Source: Acidobacteriota bacterium
Lineage (GTDB): Bacteria > Acidobacteriota > Terriglobia > Acidiferrales > UBA7541
Direction of reading: 5' to 3'
Assembly (NCBI GenBank): GCA_013289715.1
Contig: JABCZJ010000028.1
Location: 1 to 44,880, forward strand
Length of the DNA: 44,880 nucleotides
Shown: positions 6,714 to 15,121 of the stretch, in pieces
Numbering within the stretch: position 1 is the stretch's first letter
How the letters are laid out: each line of letters opens with the position of its first letter
Notes under the pieces: generated by a model
The model's input: only the letters and a program-made list of their open reading frames with translations
Told to the model about the DNA's origin: nothing
Database searches by the model: none
Position numbers and translations under genes: made by a program

Positions 6714-9587
6714 CTAGCGAGCGACTTCGAGATTCAAAATGTCGCGCAACTTCGCTGCAAGTGCCGCCACCGTGAACGGCTTCTGCAGCAGGACGGCATC
6801 GGTTTCAAGGATCCCGTGGTGTACGACGGCTTGATCCGTATACCCAGACATGAAAAGAACGCGAATGTCGGGGCGGATACTCTTCACGCGTTCGGAGAGT
6901 TCGCGGCCGCTGATTCCCGGCATGACCACGTCGGTCATGAGCAAGTGAATGGGCCCGGAATGCAGCGCGGCTAATTCCAGAGCCGTGTGGCCATTCTCCG
7001 CTTCGATGACGGTGTATCCGGTCATTTCCAGATATTCGCGCGCGAGTTCGCGTACGCCTTTTTCGTCTTCCACCAGCAAGACTGTTTCCGTGCCCTGTGG
7101 CAGCCTCTGCCCTTCGATTCTGCGATCGCGGCCTGGCATGGCCGGTTCGTCCCAAACGCGAGGCAGGTAAACCTTGAAGCTGGTGCCGCGGCCGGGTTCG
7201 CTATAGACCCACACATAGCCGCCGCTTTGCTTGACGATGCCGTACACCGTGGCGAGGCCCAGCCCCGTGCCCTTGCCCTTTTCTTTCGTGGTGAAGAAAG
7301 GCTCGAAGATGTGCGCTTGAGTTTCGACGTCCATGCCGCAACCGTTGTCGGTGACGGCGAGCATCACGTAGGGGCCGGGCGAAAGCATGACGGAGGAGTG
7401 CGAGAAGGACTCATCGAGATCCACGTTGGCGGTTTCAATGGTTAAGCGTCCGCCCTCGGGCATGGCGTCGCGTGCGTTGACTGCCAGATTCAGGATCACT
7501 TGCTCGATCTGGCTGCGATCCGCTTTGACCAATCCGAGGTCCGGCACACTGGAGGTTTCCAGTTGAACGTCCTCCCCGATTAGCCGGCGCAGAATCTTTT
7601 CCATTTCAGTAACGACGCCCTGAATGCTTAGCACTTTGGGCGCCAGCATCTGTTTGCGACTGAAGGCGAGCAATTGGCGCGTGAGGGATGTTGCGCGTTG
7701 CGATGCTGTTTGAATTTGTTCCGCGTTACGGCGCAGCGGGTCACCTTCGGCGAGGCGCTCGGTCAAGAGGTCCGCGTAACCCTGTATCACCATCAGAAGA
7801 TTGTTGAAGTCGTGAGCGATTCCTCCCGCGAGGCGCCCGACGGCTTCCATCTTTTGCGCTTGGCGGAGTTGCTCTTCGAGTTGTCTGCGGTCGGTGATGT
7901 CCAGCGCCATGCAGATTGCGCCCTGCAGATCGCCTTCTGCGGTGCGCAGTGGCTCTACGTGGCAGGTGTACGATCCGCCCTTCCATTCCACGTGGAAGGT
8001 CGTTGGTTCGCCCGAGATCGCGCGACGATGGGCGGCGATGGGCAGGAACGCCGGGTCCGGCGTTTCGAAATAATCGAACAGCGAGACGCCTACAATCTGG
8101 TTTGGTTTCAAGCCCAGTCGCGTGAGGCCGGCGCCCAAAGCGGAGGTGAAGCAAAGGTCTTTGCCGACGGTCCAGAGCACCGCCGGCAACTGCTCGACGA
8201 GCACGCGAAGGCGCGCTTCGCTTTCGCGGATTTTTTCTTCGGCGCGTTTACGGTCAATCGCGAGGGCGATCTGTCCGCCGACTGATGCCAGGAACTCCAG
8301 GTCGCGCTCGGTGTAGGCAGCTTCGTTTTCGTAATGCTGCACTACCAGGACGCCGATGGTGGCGGCAGGAGTGCGCAGCGGCACGCCCAGCCAGGAGGGC
8401 GAAGGAGTTCCGACTAGCTCGACTTCTCCTTCCGCCGCGAGCCGATCGAAGACCTGCTGGGGAATGAGCATCGCGCGGCCGGTGCGATAGACGTATGCCG
8501 TGCAACTTCTGCCTACCTGCTGCGGCGGCGGAGCCTGGTCGAACTGGTCGACGAAGAACGGAAAGTGAAACATTCCGGAAGCGGATTCATACAGCGCGAC
8601 GAAACAATTCTCCGCGTAGAGTACTTTATTGAGCGATTGATGAATCAAGTAGAGCAGCTCGTCCAGATTATCGGTGACGTTCACGCCATGAATAATCTCA
8701 AAGGTGATCTGGCGCTCCAGCTCGGAGCGTTTCCGCTCCGTAATGTCTTCCATGGTGCCTTCGTAGGAAGTGACCCTGCCGTCAGCATCGCGAATGACTC
8801 TGGCATTTTCCGAAATCCAGATGAGTGCGCCATTTTTCTTGCGCAGCTGATATTCGAAGGCCTCGACTGCCCCGTGTTCTTCCATCGCGCGCTGGAATTC
8901 GATGCGCGTTTGCGGATCTGTGTAGAAATCCTTCCCAATGTCGTGAACCCTGGCGAGCATTTCCGCAGGCGAACTGTAGCCGCACATACGCGCCAATGCC
9001 GGATTCACGCTGAGGACGCGGCCATCCACGGTCGTCTGGAAAATGCCTTCGACGGCGTTTTCAAATAGCAGGCTGAGTTTCTTCTCGGCTTCTTGCTGCG
9101 CGCGTTCTGCCGCGCAGCGCTCGGTAATGTCCTGGTAGATTCCGTAGCAGCCGACGCTCTTGCCATCTTGCAGCAGCGGAACGCACGTGACTTGGACTTC
9201 AACGAACGAGCCATCGCAGCGGCGGCGGCGGGTGTTCGCGCGAACCACTTCCCCCGCGGCCGCTCGCTCGCTAAATCGCAGCGCTTCGCCGTGGAGTTCG
9301 TCGCACGCCAGTAGCCCGTCGAGGCTCGCGCCAAGGATTTCCGTCTGGCGATGCTGGAACAGCTTTTCGAAGGCGGGATTGCACATCCGAATGCGGTGGT
9401 TTACGTCCAGAACGACCATGGCCTCGGGATGGCTAGAGAACAGGAGCTGAAAATCCAAGTGCTCGGGAAAGGATTCGGCGCCGGCGGCGCGGTTCGCAGA
9501 GTGCTGAAGCTTGGCCAGCCGCTTGCCTGCAGCGACGCGCGACGAACCATCTCCATTCTTCGGCAAAGTGGCGGCTTTGTTTGGCAT
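6714..9587 (-). CDS. Hybrid sensor histidine kinase (PAS-PAS-GAF-PAS-HisKA-HATPase-REC)
   Basis: The 957-residue protein has no membrane segment and is probably a cytoplasmic sensor. In order it has PAS domains at about 46-157 and 170-287, GAF at about 305-447, PAS at about 457-567, HisKA with GGIAHDFNN (H592), and an HATPase with N704 (LAVNARDAM), D747 (DNGCGMD) and GKGTGLGL at 771-778. A C-terminal receiver follows from about 834, with D886 (TDVVMP), S914 and K936. All phosphotransfer residues are present. This is the common architecture in which a CckA-like kinase carries its receiver at the C-terminus. No response regulator lies nearby. The frame extends to a TTG at 9683, but the ATG at 9587 begins a more natural N-terminus. 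The ligand is unknown. Confidence 0.93.
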   Translation of the reverse strand: MPNKAATLPKNGDGSSRVAAGKRLAKLQHSANRAAGAESFPEHLDFQLLFSSHPEAMVVLDVNHRIRMCNPAFEKLFQHRQTEILGASLDGLLACDELHGEALRFSERAAAGEVVRANTRRRRCDGSFVEVQVTCVPLLQDGKSVGCYGIYQDITERCAAERAQQEAEKKLSLLFENAVEGIFQTTVDGRVLSVNPALARMCGYSSPAEMLARVHDIGKDFYTDPQTRIEFQRAMEEHGAVEAFEYQLRKKNGALIWISENARVIRDADGRVTSYEGTMEDITERKRSELERQITFEIIHGVNVTDNLDELLYLIHQSLNKVLYAENCFVALYESASGMFHFPFFVDQFDQAPPPQQVGRSCTAYVYRTGRAMLIPQQVFDRLAAEGEVELVGTPSPSWLGVPLRTPAATIGVLVVQHYENEAAYTERDLEFLASVGGQIALAIDRKRAEEKIRESEARLRVLVEQLPAVLWTVGKDLCFTSALGAGLTRLGLKPNQIVGVSLFDYFETPDPAFLPIAAHRRAISGEPTTFHVEWKGGSYTCHVEPLRTAEGDLQGAICMALDITDRRQLEEQLRQAQKMEAVGRLAGGIAHDFNNLLMVIQGYADLLTERLAEGDPLRRNAEQIQTASQRATSLTRQLLAFSRKQMLAPKVLSIQGVVTEMEKILRRLIGEDVQLETSSVPDLGLVKADRSQIEQVILNLAVNARDAMPEGGRLTIETANVDLDESFSHSSVMLSPGPYVMLAVTDNGCGMDVETQAHIFEPFFTTKEKGKGTGLGLATVYGIVKQSGGYVWVYSEPGRGTSFKVYLPRVWDEPAMPGRDRRIEGQRLPQGTETVLLVEDEKGVRELAREYLEMTGYTVIEAENGHTALELAALHSGPIHLLMTDVVMPGISGRELSERVKSIRPDIRVLFMSGYTDQAVVHHGILETDAVLLQKPFTVAALAAKLRDILNLEVAR

Positions 9588-9996
9588 GTTCTCTGGCGCG
9601 GAACAAGGAGCTCGTTCCCGAGGATTCCCCCACCCCTTGTATAGATTGTGGCGAACCGAGCCACAATGGTACGTTCGTACCAAGCACTCACATTTCCTAT
9701 GACTTAGCAGCCGTGAAATGTGTATCTTTCGCCATGTTGGGGCTTGGGAATCCGTGGTTTTTCAGCGTGGGGATGCTCGCGATGGGCAGGGATCGGGTGG
9801 ATTGAGCGGGGATTCCGCTGCTGATCGACGGCCTCGCAGCCAGGCCGCTATTCGTCTGGACGGGCTTACTGGGCAGCGTCGTGGGATTGGGACGAAAACT
9901 TTGCTTCCCGACAAGGGAATCGTGGATCGGTGCTGCCCGGCAGCGCACTCAGCCTCCGCGCCACGATCCCCCGCTGCTCGAACAGTGTCGCTACGG
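9588..9996. other. Non-coding gap (409 nt) between the kinase and the secreted DinB gene
   Basis: Both flanking genes run on the minus strand, so this stretch holds the kinase promoter and the end of the DinB transcript. The only open frame of note (about 83 codons, minus strand, 9697-9948) has a Pro/Ser/Thr-rich translation with no protein-like pattern. The notable content is the pair of inverted repeats at 9645-9681. I found no tRNA or riboswitch. Confidence 0.6.
9645..9681. promoter_or_regulatory. Two abutting perfect inverted repeats upstream of the hybrid kinase
   Basis: ATTGTGGC (9645-9652) and GCCACAAT (9660-9667) are perfect 8-bp arms with a 7-nt spacer. Directly adjoining is GGTACG (9668-9673), TT, CGTACC (9676-9681). 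They lie 58-94 nt before the kinase ATG at 9587. Two dyads back to back in a promoter region suggest binding of one or two dimeric regulators. The first could instead act as an RNA hairpin. Confidence 0.5.
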
Positions 9997-10536
9997 CTAC
10001 TTCTTGGGGCGAGACTCCGGGGGGACTCCGCCACTCGCGCGGTAGTACGCCACCAGCAAACCGTAATGCTCACCCATGTGCTCGGTGTAACCGATCCATC
10101 CGGAGAGATGTTTGAGCACGTCGGCGTCGCCTTCCTGCTGCAGCAGGGCTGCGCCATCTTCGACGGACTTTTTCAGATATGCGACAGTCTGCGCTTTGGT
10201 TTTATATTGACTCACCGGCGGATCATTCTGCGCTGCGCCGACCTTCGAGCCCGCCAGATGATTGAGCAGGTCGTAATTGGATCCAGCAATGTGCAGAATC
10301 ACTTCCTGAAACGTGCGGACGGCGGGATTCAATTTGTAGGTGTATTTTTCTTCGGGCCAATCCTGCGCCATGGTTATCAGGCGGTTGCCCACGTCGTTCC
10401 AGTTCTCCAGAACGGCTTGCGTGGGCGTTTGCGGTGCTTTCGGCTGCGAGCCTTCCTGGGCGCGTACCGTGCACGCAAAGCCTAGGAGCGGCGCAGCTAT
10501 GGCCAGGAGGAAAATTGAGCGAGCGAGTCTTTTCAA
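9997..10536 (-). CDS. Secreted DinB-fold protein
   Basis: The 179-residue protein begins with a signal peptide (KRLARSIFLLAIAAPLLGFA then CTVRAQ), so it is likely exported, with lipidation possible at the cysteine. The mature part is a four-helix DinB/YfiT-type bundle: an early NWNDVGNRLITMAQDWPEE helix, a histidine in EVILHIAGSNYDLL, and the pair in TEHMGEHYGLLVAYYR. These three His positions are the usual metal triad of the family. The start is a TTG at 10536, supported by AAGGAG 7 nt upstream. DinB-like proteins include metal-dependent thiol transferases, but the substrate here is unknown. It is transcribed divergently from glgB. Confidence 0.85.
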   Translation of the reverse strand: MKRLARSIFLLAIAAPLLGFACTVRAQEGSQPKAPQTPTQAVLENWNDVGNRLITMAQDWPEEKYTYKLNPAVRTFQEVILHIAGSNYDLLNHLAGSKVGAAQNDPPVSQYKTKAQTVAYLKKSVEDGAALLQQEGDADVLKHLSGWIGYTEHMGEHYGLLVAYYRASGGVPPESRPKK

Positions 10537-10639
10537 GAGTGATCTCCTTCTTTGGATTGCCCCGCCGTGCGCCCCAGAGCTGCCGGCTAGGCTACCGGGG
10601 TTCTGCGATCAAGTCCAGCACGTTTCGGGTGACAAAAAA

Positions 10640-10683
10640 TCACGGTGCCGTGAGTTTGGCGTGGCGCTTCCCCTCCGGTAAGA
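10640..10683 (+). promoter_or_regulatory. Palindrome plus candidate promoter upstream of glgB
   Basis: TCACGG, TG, CCGTGA (10640-10653) is a perfect dyad. It is followed at once by a -35-like TTGGCG (10656-10661) and, 16 nt later, TAAGAT (10678-10683). Transcription would begin near 10690, about 30 nt before the glgB ATG. A dyad abutting the -35 is a normal place for an activator or repressor. The promoter hexamers are only moderate matches. Confidence 0.45.
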
Positions 10684-10719
10684 TGGTGGCCGGACTGTGG
10701 CGTTGGATTTCCGACTGAT

Positions 10720-12996
10720 ATGGGAAAAGACGACAAACTCAAAACTCCTGCCGCAAATCCTCAGGAGAGCTCGACGAACGATATCGAGCTGATCGTCCGT
10801 GGCAAGCATTCCGATCCGTTTGCTTTCCTGGGCCCCCACTGGATCGAGCAGGACGGAAAGAAGCTGCTCGCGATCCGCGTTTTTCGTCCTAACGCGGCAG
10901 AAGTAACTGTTCTGTGGGGCAAGAAAGCCGAACCGCAGCACGCGGTTCGAATCGATCCCGAAGGCTTGTTTGAAGCGCGCCTACGCGCGAGCGACACAGC
11001 CAAGTCGCAGAACGAACCCGTGCCTCCGGGCGTCTATCGCCTGCAGATTCGCTTCAGCGACGAAAATGTTTTCGAGACTTTCGATCCGTACGCGTTCCCC
11101 CCGGTGTTGACCGAGTACGACCTGTATCTTTCCGGTGAAGGCACGCACTACCAGAAGTACGAAAAACTGGGCGCGCACGTGCGCGAAGTTGCCGGCGCAC
11201 GCGGCGTGCATTTTGCTGTGTGGGCCCCCAACGCGCGGCGCGTGAGCGTGGTGGGTAACTTCAACCTCTGGGATGGCCGAGTTCATCCCATGCGCCATCG
11301 TGGCTCGAGCGGCATTTGGGAACTGTTCATTCCCGGCCTGCAGGAAGGCGAGCTGTACAAATTCGAGATTCTCTCGAGGGTCGGGGATCACCTGGGGTTG
11401 AAAACCGATCCGTACGGCTTCGCAGGGGAAATGCGGCCGAACAATGCGTCGGTGGTGCGCACCATTGACGGCTACAGATGGAAGGACACGCCATGGATGG
11501 AGTCGCGCCCGCTGCGTGACTGGCTGCATTCGCCGATGACGATTTACGAATTGCATGCCGGGTCCTGGCGGCGGAAACCGGAAGAAGGAAACCGCTGGCT
11601 GACCTATCGCGAGCTCGCCCACGAATTGCTTCCCTACGTCAAGCGCCTGGGCTTCACGCATATCGAGCTGCTGCCGATCATGGAGCATCCACTGGACGCT
11701 TCCTGGGGCTATCAGACTGTCGGCTATTTTGCGGTCACCAGCCGTTTTGGCTCACCTGCGGATTTCATGTATTTCGTGGACCTTTGCCACCAGCAGGAAA
11801 TCGGTGTGATTCTGGATTGGACGCCGGCGCATTTCCCGCGCGATGCGCACGGCCTGGGTTGGTTCGATGGCACGCATCTCTACGAGCATGCCGATCCCCG
11901 CCGTGGCGCGCATCCCGATTGGGGCACGTTGGTATTCAACTACGGCCGGAACGAAGTGCAGAATTTTCTGGTGTCGAACGCGCTTTTCTGGCTGGACAAG
12001 TATCATCTCGATGGATTGCGCGTGGATGCGGTGGCGTCCATGCTGTACCTCGATTACTCGCGCAAGCCCGGCGAGTGGATTCCGAACGCCTTCGGCGGGC
12101 GCGAAAACCTGGAAGCGATCGCGTTTCTGAAACATTTGAACGAAGTGCTACACAGCCGGCATCCCGGCGCTCTGATGATCGCCGAAGAATCTACTTCATG
12201 GCCTGCGGTTTCGCGCCCCACCTACGTGGGCGGCTTGGGCTTCGATTTGAAATGGAACATGGGATGGATGAACGACACGCTGCGATATTTCGCACTCGAT
12301 CCGCTGTTCCGCCAGCATCACCACAACGAACTCACTTTTTCCATGATTTACGCGTTCCAGGAAAACTTCATTCTGCCTCTTTCTCACGATGAGGTGGTCC
12401 ACGGTAAACGCACGCTGCTGGAAAAAATGCCGGGCGACGATTGGCAGAAATTCGCCAATCTCCGTTTGCTGTTCGGATATATGTACGCTCATCCGGGGAA
12501 AAAACTGCTATTCATGGGCAGCGAAATTGCGGAGCGGAACGAATTTTGGGATGAGGGCAGCGTGGACTGGTCGCTGGGAGAGTCCGCGTCGCACCGCGGA
12601 GTGCAGCGGCTCTTGATCGATCTGAATCGCCTGCACACGACGGAGCGACCGTTCTTCGAAGTGGACTTCGAATGGGCGGGCTTTGAATGGATTGACGCGA
12701 ACGACGCGGCGGCGAGCATTCTTTCGTTCATCCGGCGGGCACGCGATCCGGAGGATATCGTCGTAGTGGTCTGCAATTTCACGCCGGTGTTGCGGCTGGA
12801 TTACCGCGTCGGCGTCCCGGCCGCGGGATATTATCGGGAGATTCTCAACAGCGATTCCGCGTACTACGAAGGCAGCGACGCCGGAAATGCCGGAGGCGTG
12901 CGCGCGGAACCGATTCCGTGGAATGATCGTCCGTGGTCTATCAAGTTGAAGGTCCCGCCGCTGGCCGCTCTTTATTTCAAGCCCCAGCGCGATTAG
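10720..12996 (+). CDS. glgB: 1,4-alpha-glucan branching enzyme
   Basis: GlgB makes the alpha-1,6 branches of glycogen by cleaving and transferring alpha-1,4 chains. The 758-residue protein has an N-terminal beta module, a CBM48 domain (GVHFAVWAPNARRVSVVGNF, about residue 165), a GH13 barrel and a C-terminal beta domain. The catalytic residues are D436 (GLRVDAVASML), E489 (IAEEST) and D557 (LSHDEVVHG). Their spacing of 53 and 68 residues equals that of E. coli D405, E458 and D526. The extra 30 or so residues are at the N-terminus. No other glycogen gene adjoins it. The start is ATG, with no strong Shine-Dalgarno. It is divergent from the secreted DinB gene. Confidence 0.97.
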   Translation: MGKDDKLKTPAANPQESSTNDIELIVRGKHSDPFAFLGPHWIEQDGKKLLAIRVFRPNAAEVTVLWGKKAEPQHAVRIDPEGLFEARLRASDTAKSQNEPVPPGVYRLQIRFSDENVFETFDPYAFPPVLTEYDLYLSGEGTHYQKYEKLGAHVREVAGARGVHFAVWAPNARRVSVVGNFNLWDGRVHPMRHRGSSGIWELFIPGLQEGELYKFEILSRVGDHLGLKTDPYGFAGEMRPNNASVVRTIDGYRWKDTPWMESRPLRDWLHSPMTIYELHAGSWRRKPEEGNRWLTYRELAHELLPYVKRLGFTHIELLPIMEHPLDASWGYQTVGYFAVTSRFGSPADFMYFVDLCHQQEIGVILDWTPAHFPRDAHGLGWFDGTHLYEHADPRRGAHPDWGTLVFNYGRNEVQNFLVSNALFWLDKYHLDGLRVDAVASMLYLDYSRKPGEWIPNAFGGRENLEAIAFLKHLNEVLHSRHPGALMIAEESTSWPAVSRPTYVGGLGFDLKWNMGWMNDTLRYFALDPLFRQHHHNELTFSMIYAFQENFILPLSHDEVVHGKRTLLEKMPGDDWQKFANLRLLFGYMYAHPGKKLLFMGSEIAERNEFWDEGSVDWSLGESASHRGVQRLLIDLNRLHTTERPFFEVDFEWAGFEWIDANDAAASILSFIRRARDPEDIVVVVCNFTPVLRLDYRVGVPAAGYYREILNSDSAYYEGSDAGNAGGVRAEPIPWNDRPWSIKLKVPPLAALYFKPQRD

Positions 12997-13109
12997 TGCC
13001 CCGCGGCTCCTTCCGGTTGAAACGCAGCTCGGCCCCGCAAGAATTCACGGAACATTTCTGACTGGGCCTCCGTACTTATGTGCAGGAAGAGCACGGGAGG
13101 CTTCCCAAC

Positions 13110-13694
13110 ATGCGCAAAGGAATTCGAGCGATTGGGGTGTGTGGTGTGCTGGCTCTAACGATGAGCAATTTGGCAGGACCGGCGATGGCGGCAGCGGCGC
13201 CGACCGAGCGCTACCTGCACGTGAAGGTGGACAATGCTTCCAAAGGTGAGAGCGTGAACGTAAACTTGCCACTTTCGATGGCGGCGGCAATTCTGCCTAC
13301 CGTGAATAAGGGTTCCCTCCACAATGGCCACGTAACCATCGGTGAAGCGGATTTCAACGGCGTGGACGTGCGCGCGATACTGGACGCGATTCGCAACGCA
13401 CCGGACAACGAGTTTGTCACGGTCAAAGAAAAAGATCAGGACGTGCGCGTGGCGAAATCGAACGGAAACTTAATCGTCCACGTTTTGGACAAGACCAAGG
13501 ACGGCGAGAAAGTGGACGTGACCGTCCCGATGAAAGTGGTGGACGCGCTATTTTCCACCACGAAGGACAACGAACTCGATGTAGCCGCAGCGATTCGCGC
13601 GCTCAGCGATGCGGGCGATGCGGTTCTGGTGACAGTGCAGGACGCCACGGAACACGTGCGCATCTGGATCGATTCGCATAGCTCTTCGGAATAG
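13110..13694 (+). CDS. Exported protein with two copies of a small beta-rich repeat domain
   Basis: The ATG at 13110 follows GGGAGG and gives 194 residues; the frame extends to a GTG at 13080 without a ribosome site. Residues 1-28 are a signal peptide ending AGPAMAAAA. Two related units follow. Unit 1 (about 35-120) begins LHVKVDNASKGESVNVNLP. Unit 2 (about 121-188) begins LIVHVLDKTKDGEKVDVTVP. Each has strand-V.V..P, a helix (RAILDAIRNA or AAIRALSDA), then a strand ((F/L)VTV) and V-R-(V/I). The LxVxVxDxxxxxV.V..P pattern loosely recalls the repeats of YvlB/SHOCT-like proteins, but this is a weak likeness. The next gene carries the same unit. Function is unknown. Confidence 0.8.
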   Translation: MRKGIRAIGVCGVLALTMSNLAGPAMAAAAPTERYLHVKVDNASKGESVNVNLPLSMAAAILPTVNKGSLHNGHVTIGEADFNGVDVRAILDAIRNAPDNEFVTVKEKDQDVRVAKSNGNLIVHVLDKTKDGEKVDVTVPMKVVDALFSTTKDNELDVAAAIRALSDAGDAVLVTVQDATEHVRIWIDSHSSSE

Positions 13695-13720
13695 CTGGAA
13701 ATTCGCTCGGGAGGTGCAGG

Positions 13721-14164
13721 ATGGTTCTTCTAGGAAAAGTGGCGCTGGGAATTGCCGGCACGGCGATTGCGGGCATCGGGCTGATTTGCAGCGAAGGGAT
13801 GATCGAAGTGAACGTGGTGGAAAAGCAGCCGGAGGCTCATCACGTTTACGTTCTTGCGCCGGCCATGCTCGTTCCCATTGCGACGCACTTTATCCCCAGC
13901 AGCAAACTGGGCCACGCCTCAGCCGAAATTAAACCATGGATGCCCACGATTCGTGCGGCGCTCGAGCAATTGCGCGCTGTCGAGGACGTAACGCTGGTGG
14001 AGGTTCGCGAACCCGGGCAGCACGTCGTCGTCGCCAAGTCTGGCGGTTCAGTGGTGGTTGACGTCACGGATAAAGATGACGTGGTGCACGTCTCCGCTCC
14101 CATCCGCGCGATCGAAAGCACCGTGGAACAAGTCGCCGCCACGAGCGCTGAAACGCAGGACTGA
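13721..14164 (+). CDS. Paralogue of the preceding repeat protein, with hydrophobic N-terminus
   Basis: The 147-residue protein starts with a hydrophobic segment (about residues 3-23, LLGKVALGIAGTAIAGIG) that could be an anchor or an uncleaved signal. Residues 27-110 match one repeat unit of the upstream gene: MIEVNVVEK, then an RAALEQLRAVED helix, then VTLVEVREPGQHVVVAKSGG. Residues 111-140 start a second unit (VVVDVTDKDD, then VHVSAPIRAIE) that is cut short. The VAKS(N/G)G...V.D..DK segment is nearly shared with the neighbour. It begins 26 nt after the neighbour's stop with GGGAGG in front, so the pair is one operon, probably born by duplication. Function unknown. Confidence 0.8.
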   Translation: MVLLGKVALGIAGTAIAGIGLICSEGMIEVNVVEKQPEAHHVYVLAPAMLVPIATHFIPSSKLGHASAEIKPWMPTIRAALEQLRAVEDVTLVEVREPGQHVVVAKSGGSVVVDVTDKDDVVHVSAPIRAIESTVEQVAATSAETQD

Positions 14165-14183
14165 ATCACGGCGCATTCCCTTA

Positions 14184-14222
14184 CTGGCGGGCGCAGCGAG
14201 GCCCCCCGCACGCGCCCGTCAG
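14184..14222. terminator. Strong hairpin between convergent genes
   Basis: CTGGCGGGCGC (14184-14194) pairs with GCGCCCGTCAG (14212-14222) over 11 positions with one mismatch, around a 17-nt loop. It sits exactly between the stops of the repeat-protein gene (14164) and the ferredoxin reductase gene (14234), so it may end transcripts from both sides. There is no T-tract, which lowers confidence in intrinsic termination. Confidence 0.4.
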
Positions 14223-14233
14223 AATTGGGGATT

Positions 14234-14998
14234 TCACTTAGGCGGAACCCAGTAAACTTCTTCGCGTACGGATTCTTTGGCATAGCCGCCGCGCAGCAGG
14301 ATGCCCCTTCCCAACTCAATCATTTGCGGATGGCCGCACAGGTAGCCGCTGGTATCGGCGGGGCCGAGTTTCCATTCGTCGGTGTACTTGCGGATGACGT
14401 CTTCCACGCGCCCGGTTTCCCCGCGCCATGCCTTGTCCTCCCAGGGACGACTCACGGTTGGAACGTACTTCAGCCACGGGACTTCACTGGCGATGCGCTC
14501 TAGTTCTTCGCGATAGCCGAATTCCCACGAGCGGCTGGCGCCTTGGATTATGTAGAGGCGCAGGTCGCCGGGAAATTTGTTCTCCTTCCAGTCGGCGTGA
14601 AGTGTGCGGACGTAGGAAACGTACGGGGCAACGCCCGTGACCGTGGCGAGTAGCAAATGGTTGTGGCGCCCGCTTCTTACGTCCAGCGTGAAGCGGCCCT
14701 TGGCGATTCTCCGCACGGAAAGTTCATCGCCCACCTGGAGATTGTGCAACAAGGGCGTCAATTCCCCCTGCTCCACGAGTTCGATGAAAATTTCCAGTTC
14801 GCGCTCGTAGGGCGAGGAGACGATCGAATACGCGCGTTCCACCCGCTTCAGGGTCGAGTCCACGCCCAGCGTCGCGTACTGCCCCGCCACAAAATTAAAT
14901 TCGCCGCCCGGATCGATCTTGACCTTCCACAGGTCTGGCGCGAAGTTTTCACGTTGCGTGATGCGGCCACGGTAGAATTTGTCGGCAGTGGAAACCAT
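14234..14998 (-). CDS. fpr: Ferredoxin/flavodoxin-NADP(+) reductase
   Basis: This FAD enzyme passes electrons between NADPH and ferredoxin or flavodoxin in the cytoplasm. From the ATG at 14998 it has 254 residues, matching the short bacterial Fpr class; the frame runs further to 15058 but that extension looks random. The FAD-binding strand is RAYSIVSSPYE, the NADP site is ATVTGVAPYVSYVRTL, and the C-terminal part has GYLCGHPQMIE and ends in EVYWVPPK. It is expressed alone: a terminator lies upstream at 15055-15096, and a convergent gene lies downstream. Nothing nearby indicates the partner ferredoxin. Confidence 0.92.
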   Translation of the reverse strand: MVSTADKFYRGRITQRENFAPDLWKVKIDPGGEFNFVAGQYATLGVDSTLKRVERAYSIVSSPYERELEIFIELVEQGELTPLLHNLQVGDELSVRRIAKGRFTLDVRSGRHNHLLLATVTGVAPYVSYVRTLHADWKENKFPGDLRLYIIQGASRSWEFGYREELERIASEVPWLKYVPTVSRPWEDKAWRGETGRVEDVIRKYTDEWKLGPADTSGYLCGHPQMIELGRGILLRGGYAKESVREEVYWVPPK

Positions 14999-15054
14999 GT
15001 AGCAGGACCCCCCAGTCCTTTCAGATTCGCGTGCGATGCACCGGAAAATGCGGC

Positions 15055-15096
15055 TCAAAAAAAGAAGAGGCGCCCCGGAGCCACTGGAGCACCTCT
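15055..15096 (-). terminator. Intrinsic terminator of the deacetylase-glycosyltransferase run
   Basis: On the minus strand AGAGGTGCTCC (15096-15086) pairs with GGGGCGCCTCT (15076-15066) as an 11-bp stem with two G-U pairs and a 9-nt loop. A T-rich tract (TCTTTTTTT, to about 15057) follows. It lies 26-67 nt past the stop at 15122 and separates this run from fpr. This is the best terminator in the window. Confidence 0.85.
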
Positions 15097-15121
15097 AAAA
15101 CCAGAAATCACAGAATTTCTA

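Noticed and set aside
9697..9948. 83-codon minus-strand frame between the kinase and the secreted DinB gene
   Set aside because: Pro/Ser/Thr-rich random-looking translation, no ribosome site and no recognisable motif.
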